Shown here piece after piece: positions 20,269 to 31,182 of a DNA stretch of 64,000 bases. Source of the DNA: Microglena sp. YARC (Eukaryota > Chlorophyta > Chlorophyceae > Chlamydomonadales > Chlamydomonadaceae); the NCBI GenBank assembly GCA_022414725.1, contig CM039462.1, positions 183,811,386 to 183,875,385 of the forward strand, in the 5' to 3' direction. The notes under the pieces were generated by a model. That model searched no databases, was not told the DNA's origin, and saw only the letters and a program-made list of their open reading frames with translations. The position numbers were made by a program, and so were the translations under genes. Position 1 is the first letter of the stretch; each line of letters starts with the position of its first letter.

Positions 20269-22579
20269 TTGTTGCTTAAAGATAAATCCATAGATAATAT
20301 TATAACAAAACATATAATGGCATCACGACAAACTTTGGTAAAATTTTACAAGAAGCACATGGTAACAGGGGAAGCTCCGCGTAGGATTACAAAGAAATAT
20401 GTGATAGCAAAGGAATACGAATCACTAGCGGATTTCTATGACGATGTTGGAGTCGAGAAGGACCATCACGAAGCAAAGAAAAAGAAGGCTAGTAGGCAAA
20501 AGAAGGTACAATATGATAGGGAACGCTATTTGCAGAAAAAGGAACAAAGGGGGAGGGAGTTAGAAGAGTATAAGTACGAGAAACGTGTTGTACGAATTAT
20601 GTGTTATAGCTTTGACACAGCTTCCAAAAAACAACAAGAAGCCGGCATAACACACCATATGTATGCCCATGAAATAACATCATTTTCAAAAGCTTGGAAT
20701 CCAGTCAGAGACTTTCCATCAGGCAAAACGTTGCATATTGAAAGGCTTGAAGGCTTCATAATTCCTACAACATCAAGATACTATGAACTGCTCACAAATC
20801 TACAAGGAACAGATTACGAAATGTTTCCTGATTATATTGATTTTATTAACAAAATCGGGGAGGATGACCCAGGTGCAGCAGCATACATGCTAAAAATCCT
20901 TTACAATACAAATTGTGTTCAAATTATTTCAAACGAATCAAGCGCCCAAGACTCCATAATTCCCTTCAAATTCAGAATCATACAAAACAATGCAAACGTA
21001 TGTTGCGACAACAAATATTTGACACGGGAAATTAACGTTGAAGGGAAAGATACATTACGAGATTCAATTACACAACCTGGTCTATTTGATCTCCCTCCAC
21101 ACACATGTGCATTTCAGGTTATTCTACAATCTTTAAAGGAATCATATGACAATTATTACACACAACTTTGTATCCCCAGACCACCAATGACCTACGAGTC
21201 ATTGTACAGAGATTTTTTCAACAAAGACTATGCACAACACACTGATGAAGACGTAGTCACGATCGAACTATTTCTCAAATGGTTTGAAAACCACAATTTT
21301 GGATGCATGGTATACGACAATGAGAACCAATATCTGACAGGATGTACACCAGAAAAATCACATTCTATTATTAAAACCATAACTAAAGTGATCTACTGGA
21401 ACGGACATATCTCTCTCATTGACCAAAAAAAGTCATTCAATAAGTCGTCTCATAACCCCGTATTGGTAGCTCCATCATCTGAATTCAAGTTGCCCAGTGA
21501 GAAAGAAAAACAGACAAACCCTATTGCAATAGCAAGCAATCCAGAAGAGATATTTCCAATCATCAAGGAACAAATCCTTGCTGAAAATAAAAGCATTACA
21601 ATAATTTATAATGGCAATCTGGCATTTATTCTAGAACATTTCGTGAATATTGAAGGAGTTACCCCAGCATTTAGCACGCAAGGGGGGTCGACAATTACTA
21701 GAATATATTTGAATCACTTGGAATCGGTTAATATTTCTATCCAATCCGCTGTTAAGATAGATGGATGTATCGATTGTGATTTAGAGAACATAGATAGTTA
21801 TAAAAGGTTTCAAACACTAGAATCATTTGTCACGAAATCTATCCTCAACAAAAAGACCATTTCCACGTACCACCCTCTAGTTGCAAAGGTATTTAACTGG
21901 TATTCAGAGTCTGTCCCTAATGGTAAACTTGTCGATGAAGATCTATCTCTTCGCACTGTTGATGAATATATAGGATTATATTTTAACAAACACTATGCTT
22001 CATGGTTGATACATATTTTGACAACAATGGGTTTTCCAATTGTTCACCCGTGGGATACATTCCAAGCTAATGAAAACAGACCTATCAACAATGAGTTCTT
22101 GTATGTTGTGAAAATAACTAAAAAACACAATATATACAACAAAGAACGTATGTTACTATACGGTTACGAAGTGTTACAACTAAAATCAATGAACGTCGAA
22201 TATAGCGTATTGTCATATTTAGAAGTTCTATGGGTTAGGTGTGAAGGGTTGGGAGATGTAGTGTCCTCGTGCTTTGATGAAAAATATGAAGATATCCCAC
22301 TAAAACTTCGAAAGGGTATACCAAACAAGTTATCTGGTTTGTTGGGGAAGAAATACAACACCGTAAGACACTCGGCTGTATTTAAAAAACATGATGACGC
22401 TTGCATTTACTCGCGAAAAGAAGGTAATTCGTCTTTCGTAATCAAATGAATGGAACATTTATATATCGTAAATACGACAAAAAAACAGAACTAACAAGTG
22501 GGTTTTTAACAATGAGAATAGCTATTGTCAACAGGGCAAGATTCCAACTAAACCAATTGATAGAAACATTGTCTATTAA
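20269..22579 (+). pseudogene. PLV replication protein: OTU-like region plus PolB-like palm, part 1
   Basis: 726-residue frame, with a possible better start at 20317 (MASRQTLVKFYKKH). Residues ~275-385 look OTU-like: C280 in HTCAFQVIL and H380 in WNGHISLID, a layout I know from large polymerase-type proteins of protist elements. Residues ~565-600 (GLYFNKHYASWL..GFPIV) align with PolB motif A, but the catalytic Asp position is Tyr571. Residues ~681-695 (KGIPNKLSGLLGKKY) resemble motif B. A frameshift near 22424-22447 moves coding to a frame that runs to 22576 (RIAIVNRARFQLNQLIETL). Repeat copy 1 then interrupts it. Protein-primed PolB of polintons is the nearest family; confidence in the class is moderate. 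Confidence 0.55.
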
Positions 22580-23571
22580 GGGCGCCTGGAGGCGCGTCCC
22601 GAATGAATGATTCGAATCCTAAATTCAGTGTATTTTAATTAATTGAATTGAATTGTATTTAATGTTGTGATATTTTAATTCGATTTATTCCTTTCCATTT
22701 ACGGTAATTAAATTAACGTGATTTAAATGCATGTAACTGCTTTAAATTGTATCAATTATAATAGGATTACATTTGAACGGTGCCTGGAGGCTTTAAATTA
22801 ATTGAAGTCCAATGCATCGATTGTTGATTTAGCATTGTTAACTATTAAGTGACGAAAAGAGAGATTTTGAAGGGTTGTTGAATTTTAAGCAGTATTGAAC
22901 GTTTGTGTAATGTTATAAAATGCATGTATGTAGATTGACTTGTTTTTAAAGAATTTGATGCAAGAAAAATGAGGCCAATCAGGTATCTGGTTGATTTTAC
23001 GGAGTTTGTACAAGGTATTGCATGTTTCCGCCCAGCCCAGACGTGAACGGTATGTCCCGTCATCCTGAACGGGTTTTTGGCCAGCGGCAGGTGGCGTGGC
23101 TTGCCCCTGACCCCGCCCCTGCCCCACGCACGGCCCTGAGGTGGGGTCCGAGGGCTAATTATAGCACAAGTGCCCTAGGGGATTGTTTCTTCCATTGTGA
23201 TGCGTACATGTTTCGCCTTGGTTTTTGACGACTATTCTGTTCCCAAACCTATGTATACGCACATGTTTAAGTGGTTCAAATCTGAAATGTTACCTCAATG
23301 CACCCTTAAATCAAATTGTTAACCGTTAATTGTAGCTTTTTGGCCCAATCTGAGCTCCTTTTCGTGAATTGCGATGCTCATATTTGCTCTGCTGAGAATT
23401 TTCCCGGTATAAATAAGTCTTATAATTCATCAAAAATATAGAATGTTCAACTTTTTGATGTTTTTCATAAAACCTGAAAATTTGGTTTGTGACACACTAA
23501 TTAACTAACGGACGGACATTTTAATGGGGCTAATCCCTCTTCAAAAAATCTGGAGATTTGTTTCATTCGGG
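22580..23571 (+). mobile_element. Dispersed ~1-kb repeat, copy 1, inserted in viral polymerase gene
   Basis: 992 bp starting GGGCGCCTGGAGGCGCGT and ending TTTCATTCGGG. TAA flanks both sides (22577-22579, 23572-23574). The left end can fold (GCGCCT-gg-AGGCGC). The inner termini CCCGAATGAA and TTCATTCGGG are inverted. It separates polymerase motif B from motif C. There is no transposase; the short ORFs in its GC-rich centre are repeated in every copy and lack motifs. It is probably a non-autonomous DNA element. Confidence 0.75.
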
Positions 23572-23795
23572 TAAATCAAACATAGAGGTTAAGGCCGTCA
23601 AAACAGATGCTATATATGCTTTGAAAGAAGGAAATGATTTCAGTTGCATTGAGCACCTTATTGGAAACGAACTGGGTCAATTGAAATGGGAGAACAAATC
23701 AATGCCACCAAATCATCATATTGAACATCGCCCAGAGTGCGTGGAGATCCCATTACCAGTCTTAGGGGATGATGAAAAACCTAATCCTACACATC
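23572..23795 (+). pseudogene. PolB-like palm, part 2 (motif C region)
   Basis: Coding resumes beyond the repeat with residues IEVKAVKTDAIYALKEG. KTDAI occupies the place of PolB motif C (DTDS), with its Asp at 23606-23608. About 30 residues later, LGQLKWE matches the conserved 'LG.(w/f)k.E' that follows motif C in family B polymerases. The segment ends at 23795 where the LTR of copia copy B begins. The helicase at 28171 probably followed in the same gene or directly downstream. Confidence 0.5.
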
Positions 23796-24169
23796 TATCA
23801 GCTTGGATAACACTCCGGAGAGTGGACAAAGTGTGTGCAGAACGCCAATCTATAAATGCGGAGACGAGAGTAACGTTACAAGGACAGGCGGACGCCAAAG
23901 AGCACCATCGGTGGAAGAGGCGGTAGCCAGACCCTGAGTCTAAAACCTAAGCCAGGAATCTTAAGCCAGGCGCAGGCAGTAAAGTGCGTGTCAGGGGAAC
24001 CGGTGACGCAGCCAACAGGAAGCTGTCACCGTGTCATGAAGGATGACACAGTCTACGGGAAGCTGACACAGTACAGACAGAAACACTGTCTGGACCGATA
24101 GTTCTAAGGAAGTACATAAGTAGTCACCAAGTCATAAAACGCGTGAGAGCACCGCAATTCATGCTGACA
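23796..24169 (-). repeat. 3' LTR of copia B
   Basis: It starts TATCAGC and ends GCTGACA in plus orientation, near-perfect inverted ends. It aligns with 58460-58792 and, more distantly and inverted, with the solo LTR at 29286-29631. Confidence 0.8.
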
Positions 24170-24482
24170 CTCCACCTATGACACAGGTGACATACAATAC
24201 GACTACTCCACCTATGGCATTGGTGACATAGAACTATATGTAACAATTAAAAAAAAAAAATCAAAGAACTCCGAAAAAACGAGAGAACTTCAAATGGAAC
24301 CCAAAGGGTTATAGGAAGAAATGAACCAAGGCAAAAAAACAAAAATTTGCCAAGTTAGAAACAGATGAAAACCGAATATCAAAGATGGGTAACAACGGTA
24401 TATAAAACCCGATCCGGGAATAGGAACCTAATGCCAAACAATGATAACCAAAGAAACCGATGTAACCAGAAAAAAAATGACC

Positions 24483-27400
24483 CTAAGAAGAAGCGGTCAT
24501 TCCAAGCATACGGACAAACCGCCAGAACACAGCAGGATCAAGGGGCTTGGTGAAGGGGTCAGCACAGTTGTCCTTGGTGTTAACATAGGCAACATCCAGG
24601 GAACCATCCTCCACCAGCTCCTTGATATAGTGATGAATAACATCAATGTGCTTGCTGCGAGGGAGGAGCTGCCAGTCATTGGCCCAACTCAGAGACCCTT
24701 GGTTGTCACCCTGAATGGTAACCAAATCACAAGGCAGACCCAGATCCACCCTCAACTTCTTCAACCATTGCACCTCCCTGGCAGCCTGGGACAGGACCTG
24801 ATACTCAGCCTCACTAGAGCTAATGGCAACAGTAGGCTGCCTCTTGCTCATCCAGTTCACTATGCACCCCCCAGCTAGCACAGCAAAGCCAGTCTGAGAT
24901 CTCCTGTCAGACCCATCATCAGCAAAGGATGAGTCACTAAAGACAGTCAAAGAGAACACAGGGCTGTGGGTGTAAGTGAGCCCCAGGTGGGAATGTGACC
25001 GCAAATACAAGAGCAAACGCTTGGCAGCCCCCAGAGGGGACGGTAGGGTGAGCAGAAAACCTGGACAGGTAGCTAACAGCAAAGGAAATATCAGGCCTGG
25101 TGCAAGTAGCCAGGTATAGCAAAGCACCGACAAGAGAGAGGTACTGGCTATTAGAGGGCAGGGGTTCCCCAGGAGGGTCAGTGACAGTGGAATTGGCCAT
25201 GGGGCACCAAACCTGGGCTTGGCAGCAGCAGTAAGACCAAACTGCTCCACCAGTTCCACAATGTAGGAGTGCTGGGAGAGGTTGATTTTAACACACCTGC
25301 CATCAGAGTCAAGTGTACAAGCCATGTCCAAGGAGAGGAACTGAACCGGTACACCCATCTCTTTGACCTCCCCAGCCAGCTTTCTCCATAGCCTTGATCA
25401 GCAAAACATACCTATCCAGCTCACTAAAAGCACAGATAAAATCATCCACATAGGTCAGGACATAGCTCCACCCACCAATAGAATCCCTTCTAAAATACAG
25501 AGCAGGTTCTGCCTTGCACATAGTAAAACCATGTGCAACCAAAACCCGCTTGACATCCATACTCCAAGCTCTGGGTGCCTGTTTCAAACCATAAAGGGAC
25601 TTGATCAGTTTGCACACAAGGGGAACACCGTCAGGACCAAGTATCTTAAAACCCTCAGGCTGGTGGCAGTACAGGTCCAGACCAGGTTCTAGCTTAGCAT
25701 TAAGAAATGCAGTCTTGATGTCCAGCTGCCGAACAAACATCTTCCTATGAGTGATGGCAGCCAGGAGCACCCTCAGACCTGCTTTAGAAGAAACGGGGGC
25801 ATATACATCATGAAAATCCACCCCAGGACGCTGCAGAAAACCACGGACCACAAAACGTGCCTTGAAGCGGATAGAACCATCAACCCCAAACTTCTTCACA
25901 AATAACCACCTGCCAGACAGGATCCTCTGGTTAAGAGGCTGTGGAGTGAGTGCCCAAGTGCCATGGGCATGTAGGGACGCCATCTCATCCTTCATAGCAA
26001 GTAGCCATTGATCCCTGTCAGGGTTGGAGGGAAGCATGGCAGCTTTGAAGGTTAGTTCAGTGGAAGTGGAAATGTATGCTCCCACGTACAAGCAGTGTAC
26101 TTGTACATGAGCAGCGGGGATATCAGCAGTATCAGCAGTAACCGGTAGTATAGCCCCCCAGTGCAGAACTACTGCCTGGTCGAACAGGGCCGGCCTTATT
26201 TGCCTCTATATCAACGAAGCCTGGGTCGACTGGAACACCCCAGCCATACGCAGTATCGGAACCCGACCAGTGTTCCAGATCATCACTTGCACTATCGGCA
26301 ACGGCTACATCGTCGCATGGGCTTGACCCGAATGATCCACCAGGGATGGCAGGAGGCGAAGGGGTTATCAACACCTGCGAGCCATCCGAGGCGGTCGGAG
26401 GTTGGCAACTATTAGGCAATGGACCTGATCCAGGTACCACTATGATCGAAGGCTGTCGTAATCCTAAAGCTTCACCCACGAAATGTGGCGCAGAGGAGGG
26501 CCTGGCGAGCCCCTGAGATTCGGCTAAGATTTTATCTGAAAGAACTGCAGAATCTCGCCCGCCCAGTGCCTTCACACGCAATGCAGCACCATCAGCCCCT
26601 GACCTGGGACGCAAGGTCATCCCATGATCAGGGCAGCGGTCGACAATTGGGGTTGGCAAAGGGTCTAAGGAATTAACCGCAGGCGCAGGCATGTGTCCGT
26701 TGATAGCGGCAGGGATGCGAGAGACATACGGAGACCCGTCATAGGGAGATAGCCCAGGAATACAGTTATGATCAAACTGCTCATAGAAGAGTACATCACG
26801 ACTCTCTACTACCTGGCGCAACTTAGGAACCCAAACAAAATAACCCTTACTCACCAGAGAATACCCTACCAGTCTACCAGATAACGCCCTTTTGTCCAGC
26901 TTGTTGCGCTTCTTCCCATTGACTAACGTAACGTAGCAAGGGCAACCAAACACGCGCAACAACGACACATCAGGCATAACCCCAAAGAAAAGCTCATGAG
27001 GAGTCTTATCTCCCTGATTGGGCAAGCGATTACGTAGGTAACAAGCAGCTAGGAAGGCATAGGGCCAGAAAGACTTAGTTAGTTTAGACTCCAGGTGGAT
27101 GCTCCTAGCTATAGACTGTAAGACCCCATTGTACCTCTCCACAGTTGCATTCTGCTGTGCAGTGTATGCCAAAGATAACTCATGCACTGCCCCAACCGAT
27201 ATCAGCCAATCCTCAAACCACTTTACTATAAACTCCTTAGCCCTGTCAGATCTAAGGCACTTAAAGGCAAACCCTTGCAGCTGATTCATCCATCTGAGGA
27301 TGATAGTTTGGACTGCTAAGGGAGCTTCATCCCTGGACCTCAAGCACAACACCTCAGCATAGCCAGAGTGTAGGTCTGTGAGGCACAGAATATAAAACTC

Positions 27401-28168
27401 CCCACGCAGACCCCTAATATGAACTGGTCCCATTATGTCCAAGTGAAGGCGTTGGAGAGGTGCATTGATCACAGTTTTGCTTTCTTTAGGAAAAGGGAGA
27501 CGTTTGCCCTTAGCCTTTTGACAAGCATCACAAGGGATCTTAGCCAGTTTTTGGACCTGTCTGAGTGAGAGGGGTAAGTTCCTAACCATACCCTTCTTGA
27601 CAAGTATGTGCATGGCATCATAGCCGGGGTGACCCAACCGCCTATGCCACAGCCATTCAGGAGTGGTAGGGATAACAACTCCACCGTCCTCATCAACATC
27701 AAGTGCAAAAGCTGGGTAATTGTCAGCTCCAAACAAACAGCCATTGGTGGTGTAATAAGGCCTACATGCAAACTTGTAAACACCATCACTGGAGGCAGGG
27801 AAGGACCAGAGAACAGAAGAGTCCTGAGTGGCAGTGCAACTAAGACTATCAAAAGAAACCTTGCAGTGGAGAGAATGAGCCACAGCATTTACTGACAGGA
27901 GGTTCACCGGACAGTGAGGAATGTAGAGAACATCAGTTAGAATGATTGGTGTTGGTAACCAATCACTACATAACTCAATGGATCCCATACCCTCTGCCCG
28001 TTGAACCACTCCATCACCAAATCGAACTGATGGCAGATTCAAAGGAACATGAAACACAGTGAACAAAGACTTATCACCTGTGATGGACATACCAAATCGA
28101 ACTGATACCAGATTCAAAGGAACATGAAACACAGTGAACAAAGACTTATCACCTGTGATGGACATACC
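24483..28168 (-). pseudogene. Copia B Pol remnant (protease part, integrase, RT, RNase H)
   Basis: Reading from 28168: protease remnant (GMSITGDKSLF, present twice through the 75-bp duplication), GAG-pre-integrase LWHRRLGHPGYDAMH, rve integrase (LHLDIMGP, SDRAKEF, QQNATVERY), then RT with YVDD near 25435 and RNase H ([26 protein letters not shown]). Frame changes occur near 26100 and 25330, and one lies within 24950-25200. There is no start and no Gag, so it is inactive. Confidence 0.85.
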
Positions 28169-28170
28169 AA

Positions 28171-30013
28171 GAAAATCAAACAATATATTCAAACCAATCT
28201 AGACGAATATATATTAAAACCATATGTAGAACCACCAAGTACAAAAAAGGTAAAAAATAAGACATTTGTTAACGGTCTAGCTGGTTGTGGCAAGTCTTAC
28301 ACTACAATTGTAGGTGCATTAAAAAGGTTTAAACCACACCAGATATTGGTAGTGGCTCCCTGGAATTCACAAGTTAGAGAAGCTCTCAAGAAGAACACTG
28401 GTATCAACGCATGTACATTTCACAGCCTCATGGGATTTGATCATGATGGGAATAAAACACTAGGTTGTAATTCAATGGAAGGAATTGAATGCGTTATCTT
28501 TGAGGAAATAATGTTGCTCACAAGAAGAAATCTGGTTGACGTATACAAGTTTATGCAGAATAATGATGATATATTTATATTGGCTAACGGCGACTCTCAC
28601 CAACTGGAATCCATAGGTGATGACGTAAGCACTGATATTAAAACGACATATATCACAAAAATGTTCAATTGGACAAAGACGTTAACAGAGAATCATCGAT
28701 TGGAAACAGATGAAGATAAATTGAATATGATTGAATTTTTCAATGACCTATTTCATTCTGATTTGGGTGTTTATAAAACTATCTTGAAGCATTTCCCAAA
28801 AAAGATATTGAAATCATTGGAAGACCTCAAAGAACTGGGTATTAATAAAGCGATCACGCATCGAGATACTAGTTCGAATAGTGTCAACAAATATCTAGAC
28901 AGTCTGATTGACAAGAAAAAGATAGAGAAAGCTGATAAACTCAAGACACTGGACAATGGAATCAAATATCATTACAAACAGGAATTGATCTGCAAAACAA
29001 CAATAAACAGAGTGGCAAAGGATCATGCGCAAAGCGCTTCCAAGGATTCTCCTAAAACCAAGAGCAAGAAGATACAAATGCGTCCCAACTACAGATACAT
29101 TATTGTTGGGCAAACCAATAAACATTTCACGCTGCAAGATGTTCAAGACGAAGAACTTAGAGTCGATATTCCCCATGACATGATTGTCGAACATTTCAAA
29201 CTATCACACGCTAACACTTGCCATTCAGAACAAGGTGCTTGTATTGATGAGAAATTTGTCATTTGCGACATGAGCATTATAACAGTATCAGCATGAATAG
29301 CGGTGCTCTCGCTTGTTTTATGTCTTGGTGACTCCTTGTGTACTCCCTTGGAACTATCGGTCCTGACAGTACTATGTCAGCTTCCCGTAGACTGTGTCAT
29401 TCTTCATGACACTGTGACGACTTCCTGTTGACTGCGTCATCGGTTCTTCTGACACGCGCTGTCTAGCCTGTACCCTGATCAGGTTCCAGGCTACCGCCCC
29501 TTTCCTCCGCTGGTGTCCCTTTATGGTTCCCCAGTCTTTTGTAATGTTACTCTCGTCTCCGTGTATAGATTGGCGCGTCTGTTCCGCTGCTTTCATCTCT
29601 GTCCACTCCACGGAGTGTATTAAAGCTGATAAACAGACATCCGCTGGGCCTACTGTGCTGTCTCAAGGTGTGTTAGGCTATCTGACGTGTATTTCTTGGA
29701 CTTTGACTTGAAGGAATTGAACTTGATAGAGTTCTTCAACGGGAAGATTTGCGGCTACAAGAAACAAGACAGGAAACGAGACAAGAACTTCATGCCTTGC
29801 AAAAATTACATCACTGTTGATTGGTGCATAGAGCGTTACAAAAAGGGAAATAATAGAATTTGCAGGAAATGCCAACAATACATGGGAGTAGAAAAACATT
29901 CAAAAACCCAATGTACTGTAGACAGAGAGGACAACGCCCTGAATCATATCAAATCGAATTGCCATCTGTGTTGTTTGAACTGCAACAGAGCGAACCAAAA
30001 AAAGACTGATTGA
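28171..30013 (+). pseudogene. Viral SF1 helicase with C-terminal HNH-like domain, split by solo LTR
   Basis: The first 16 codons of the frame starting at 28124 are copia-derived; viral coding begins at about 28171. Walker A GLAGCGKS lies at 28274-28297. It is followed by a motif II-like IFEEIML, motif III GDSHQLES, ENHRLE and the CHSEQGA motif of Pif1/RecD-type SF1 helicases. The solo LTR at 29286-29631 interrupts it; after the second AACAG the same frame resumes with a motif VI-like segment and VYFLDFD. The C-terminal ~90 residues to 30013 carry a Cys-rich HNH-like pattern (CRKCQQYMG, TVDREDN, CLNCNRAN). It probably unwinds viral DNA during replication; the nuclease part is inferred from pattern only. 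Confidence 0.75.
29286..29631 (+). mobile_element. Solo LTR (relative of copia B/C LTR)
   Basis: 346 bp with perfect inverted ends TATCAGC..GCTGATA. It is flanked by a perfect 5-bp target duplication, AACAG at 29281-29285 and 29632-29636. It is homologous in opposite orientation to the LTRs at 23796-24169 and 58460-58792 but clearly diverged. Solo LTRs arise by recombination between the two LTRs of a full element, so a complete copia once sat here. Confidence 0.9.
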
Positions 30014-30047
30014 TCCTCCCCCTCCATAAACATTCATAATATACATA

Positions 30048-31182
30048 ATGAATCTTGAATCCATTTTGAAAGCTAATCCAAATCTAAAATTGCTGTCCAA
30101 GGCAAAGCTATTTACTAGATTAAAAGACAACGGGATTACCAAACGAGATATTGAAGATTACTTCAATCCACGAGAGCTAACACAAATTTACCAAAGACCA
30201 CAAAACACTAAATTCAAATTCAAGATCACTGCAAAACCCAGATTATTCCAGATTGATGTGGCAATTATGCCATTGTCGAGCAAGAGGATAAATAACAACA
30301 TCAATCAAATTCTTATGTGTATTGATATCATTTCTCGCAAAGCTTATTGTTACCCACTGAAAAGCGGTAAGATGGATGACGTTTTAGATGCCTATCAGGA
30401 ATTTATAGGCGATGTAGACGAAAATATCAACAGTGTATCAGGAGATAATGTTTTTGCATCTTCAATATTTGAGTCTTTCAATAAAGAACTAAATATAAAG
30501 GTATATACGGACGTTGCAAAAGAAGACCACATTACTCCGATGGGGAACAAGCTGGGAATCGTTGACAGATTTACCAGGACACTGAAGGGTCTGATAAAGA
30601 AATACTCACTAGAAAACAAGACTAAAAAATGGGTAGACGCACTTGGTGAAATTGTTGAGCTGTATAACGACTCCCCTCATTCTGGGTTGAAAGATGCTTC
30701 GCCCAACGAGGTGTATGACGATCTCGATTATTCTCAAAAGCTATATGAAGCTCAATTAAAAAAAAATCAAAAGATGAACGACAAAGTGACCCTGAAAGTA
30801 GGAGACAGAGTGCGTGTAATGTTACAGAAGAAGACCTTTGAAAAGGAGAAGGCCAGATTTTCTACAGAGATTTACACCATTGAAGAACACATAGTGTCGG
30901 GAGACCCACCTCCTGGGGTGAAAGTCCTTTCACAACTAAAAAAAAAAAAAAAAAAAAAAAAATAGCATACAGATTCAAGCTGAGAGGAGTCAGCTGAGCG
31001 AATTGAACGTTGTTACTAACGTGAAAGATAGACTGGAGCCAGAAAAAGAAGACAATCAAATCAGAAGGATGCAAAGGTCAAAGGCATTTAATTCCTATGA
31101 CGAGATTGTTACTGCTATTGATAAGAAGGACGAACCAAAAGCAAAAAGAAGCGTGCGAAAGCCCAAACGGTTTGCTGAGTAA
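30048..31182 (+). pseudogene. Viral rve (retroviral-type) integrase
   Basis: The frame 30048-30965 gives a DDE-type catalytic core with D70 (FQIDVAI), D133 (SGDNVFAS) and IVDRFTRTLKG at 171-181, where D173 stands in the position of the usual Glu. The SH3/chromo-like C-terminal part (KVGDRVRVML..F.TEIYTIEEH) is typical of polinton and virophage integrases. A 26-bp A tract at about 30937-30962 ends the frame in poly-Lys. A shift of +1 beyond it opens 73 further codons to the TAA at 31180, rich in Lys/Arg at the end (KRSVRKPKRFAE). Slippage, sequencing error or a real break could explain this. It inserts viral DNA into the host genome. Confidence 0.8.

Larger units (their letters stand above)
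23796..28170 (-). mobile_element. Copia B, 5'-truncated copy inserted in viral gene
   Basis: A minus-strand element. Its 3' LTR (23796-24169) is at the left, followed by the polypurine tract complement CTCCACCT. RNase H/RT (24483-26091) and integrase/protease (26132 to about 28168) follow. Gag, the upstream protease residues and the 5' LTR are missing. A 75-bp tandem duplication (28016-28090 and 28091-28165) lies at the broken end, just before viral sequence resumes. It is very similar along its length to the copy at 58460-64000. Confidence 0.85.
5518..31182. mobile_element. Endogenous polinton-like virus, split by nested insertions
   Basis: Viral pieces lie at 5518-8875, 18652-22579, 23572-23795, about 28171-29285 and 29632-31182, totalling roughly 10 kb. 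They hold a packaging-ATPase fragment, two capsid-like proteins, a fibre with a self-cleaving chaperone, a PolB-like protein, an SF1 helicase-HNH protein and an rve integrase. This is the gene set expected of polinton-like viruses. Left-half genes are on the minus strand and right-half genes on the plus strand. Codon use is AT-rich, unlike the GC-rich host exons. Proteins resume across at least two insertions. The left end is cut inside the ATPase, and I found no terminal inverted repeats that I can assign to the virus. No maturation protease was recognised. Confidence 0.75.

Noticed and set aside
8876..23571. The inverted ~1-kb repeats as terminal inverted repeats of the virus
   Set aside because: Capsid genes and the helicase/integrase lie outside them, and copy 1 interrupts the polymerase coding region with a TAA duplication. 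They are insertions, not viral ends.
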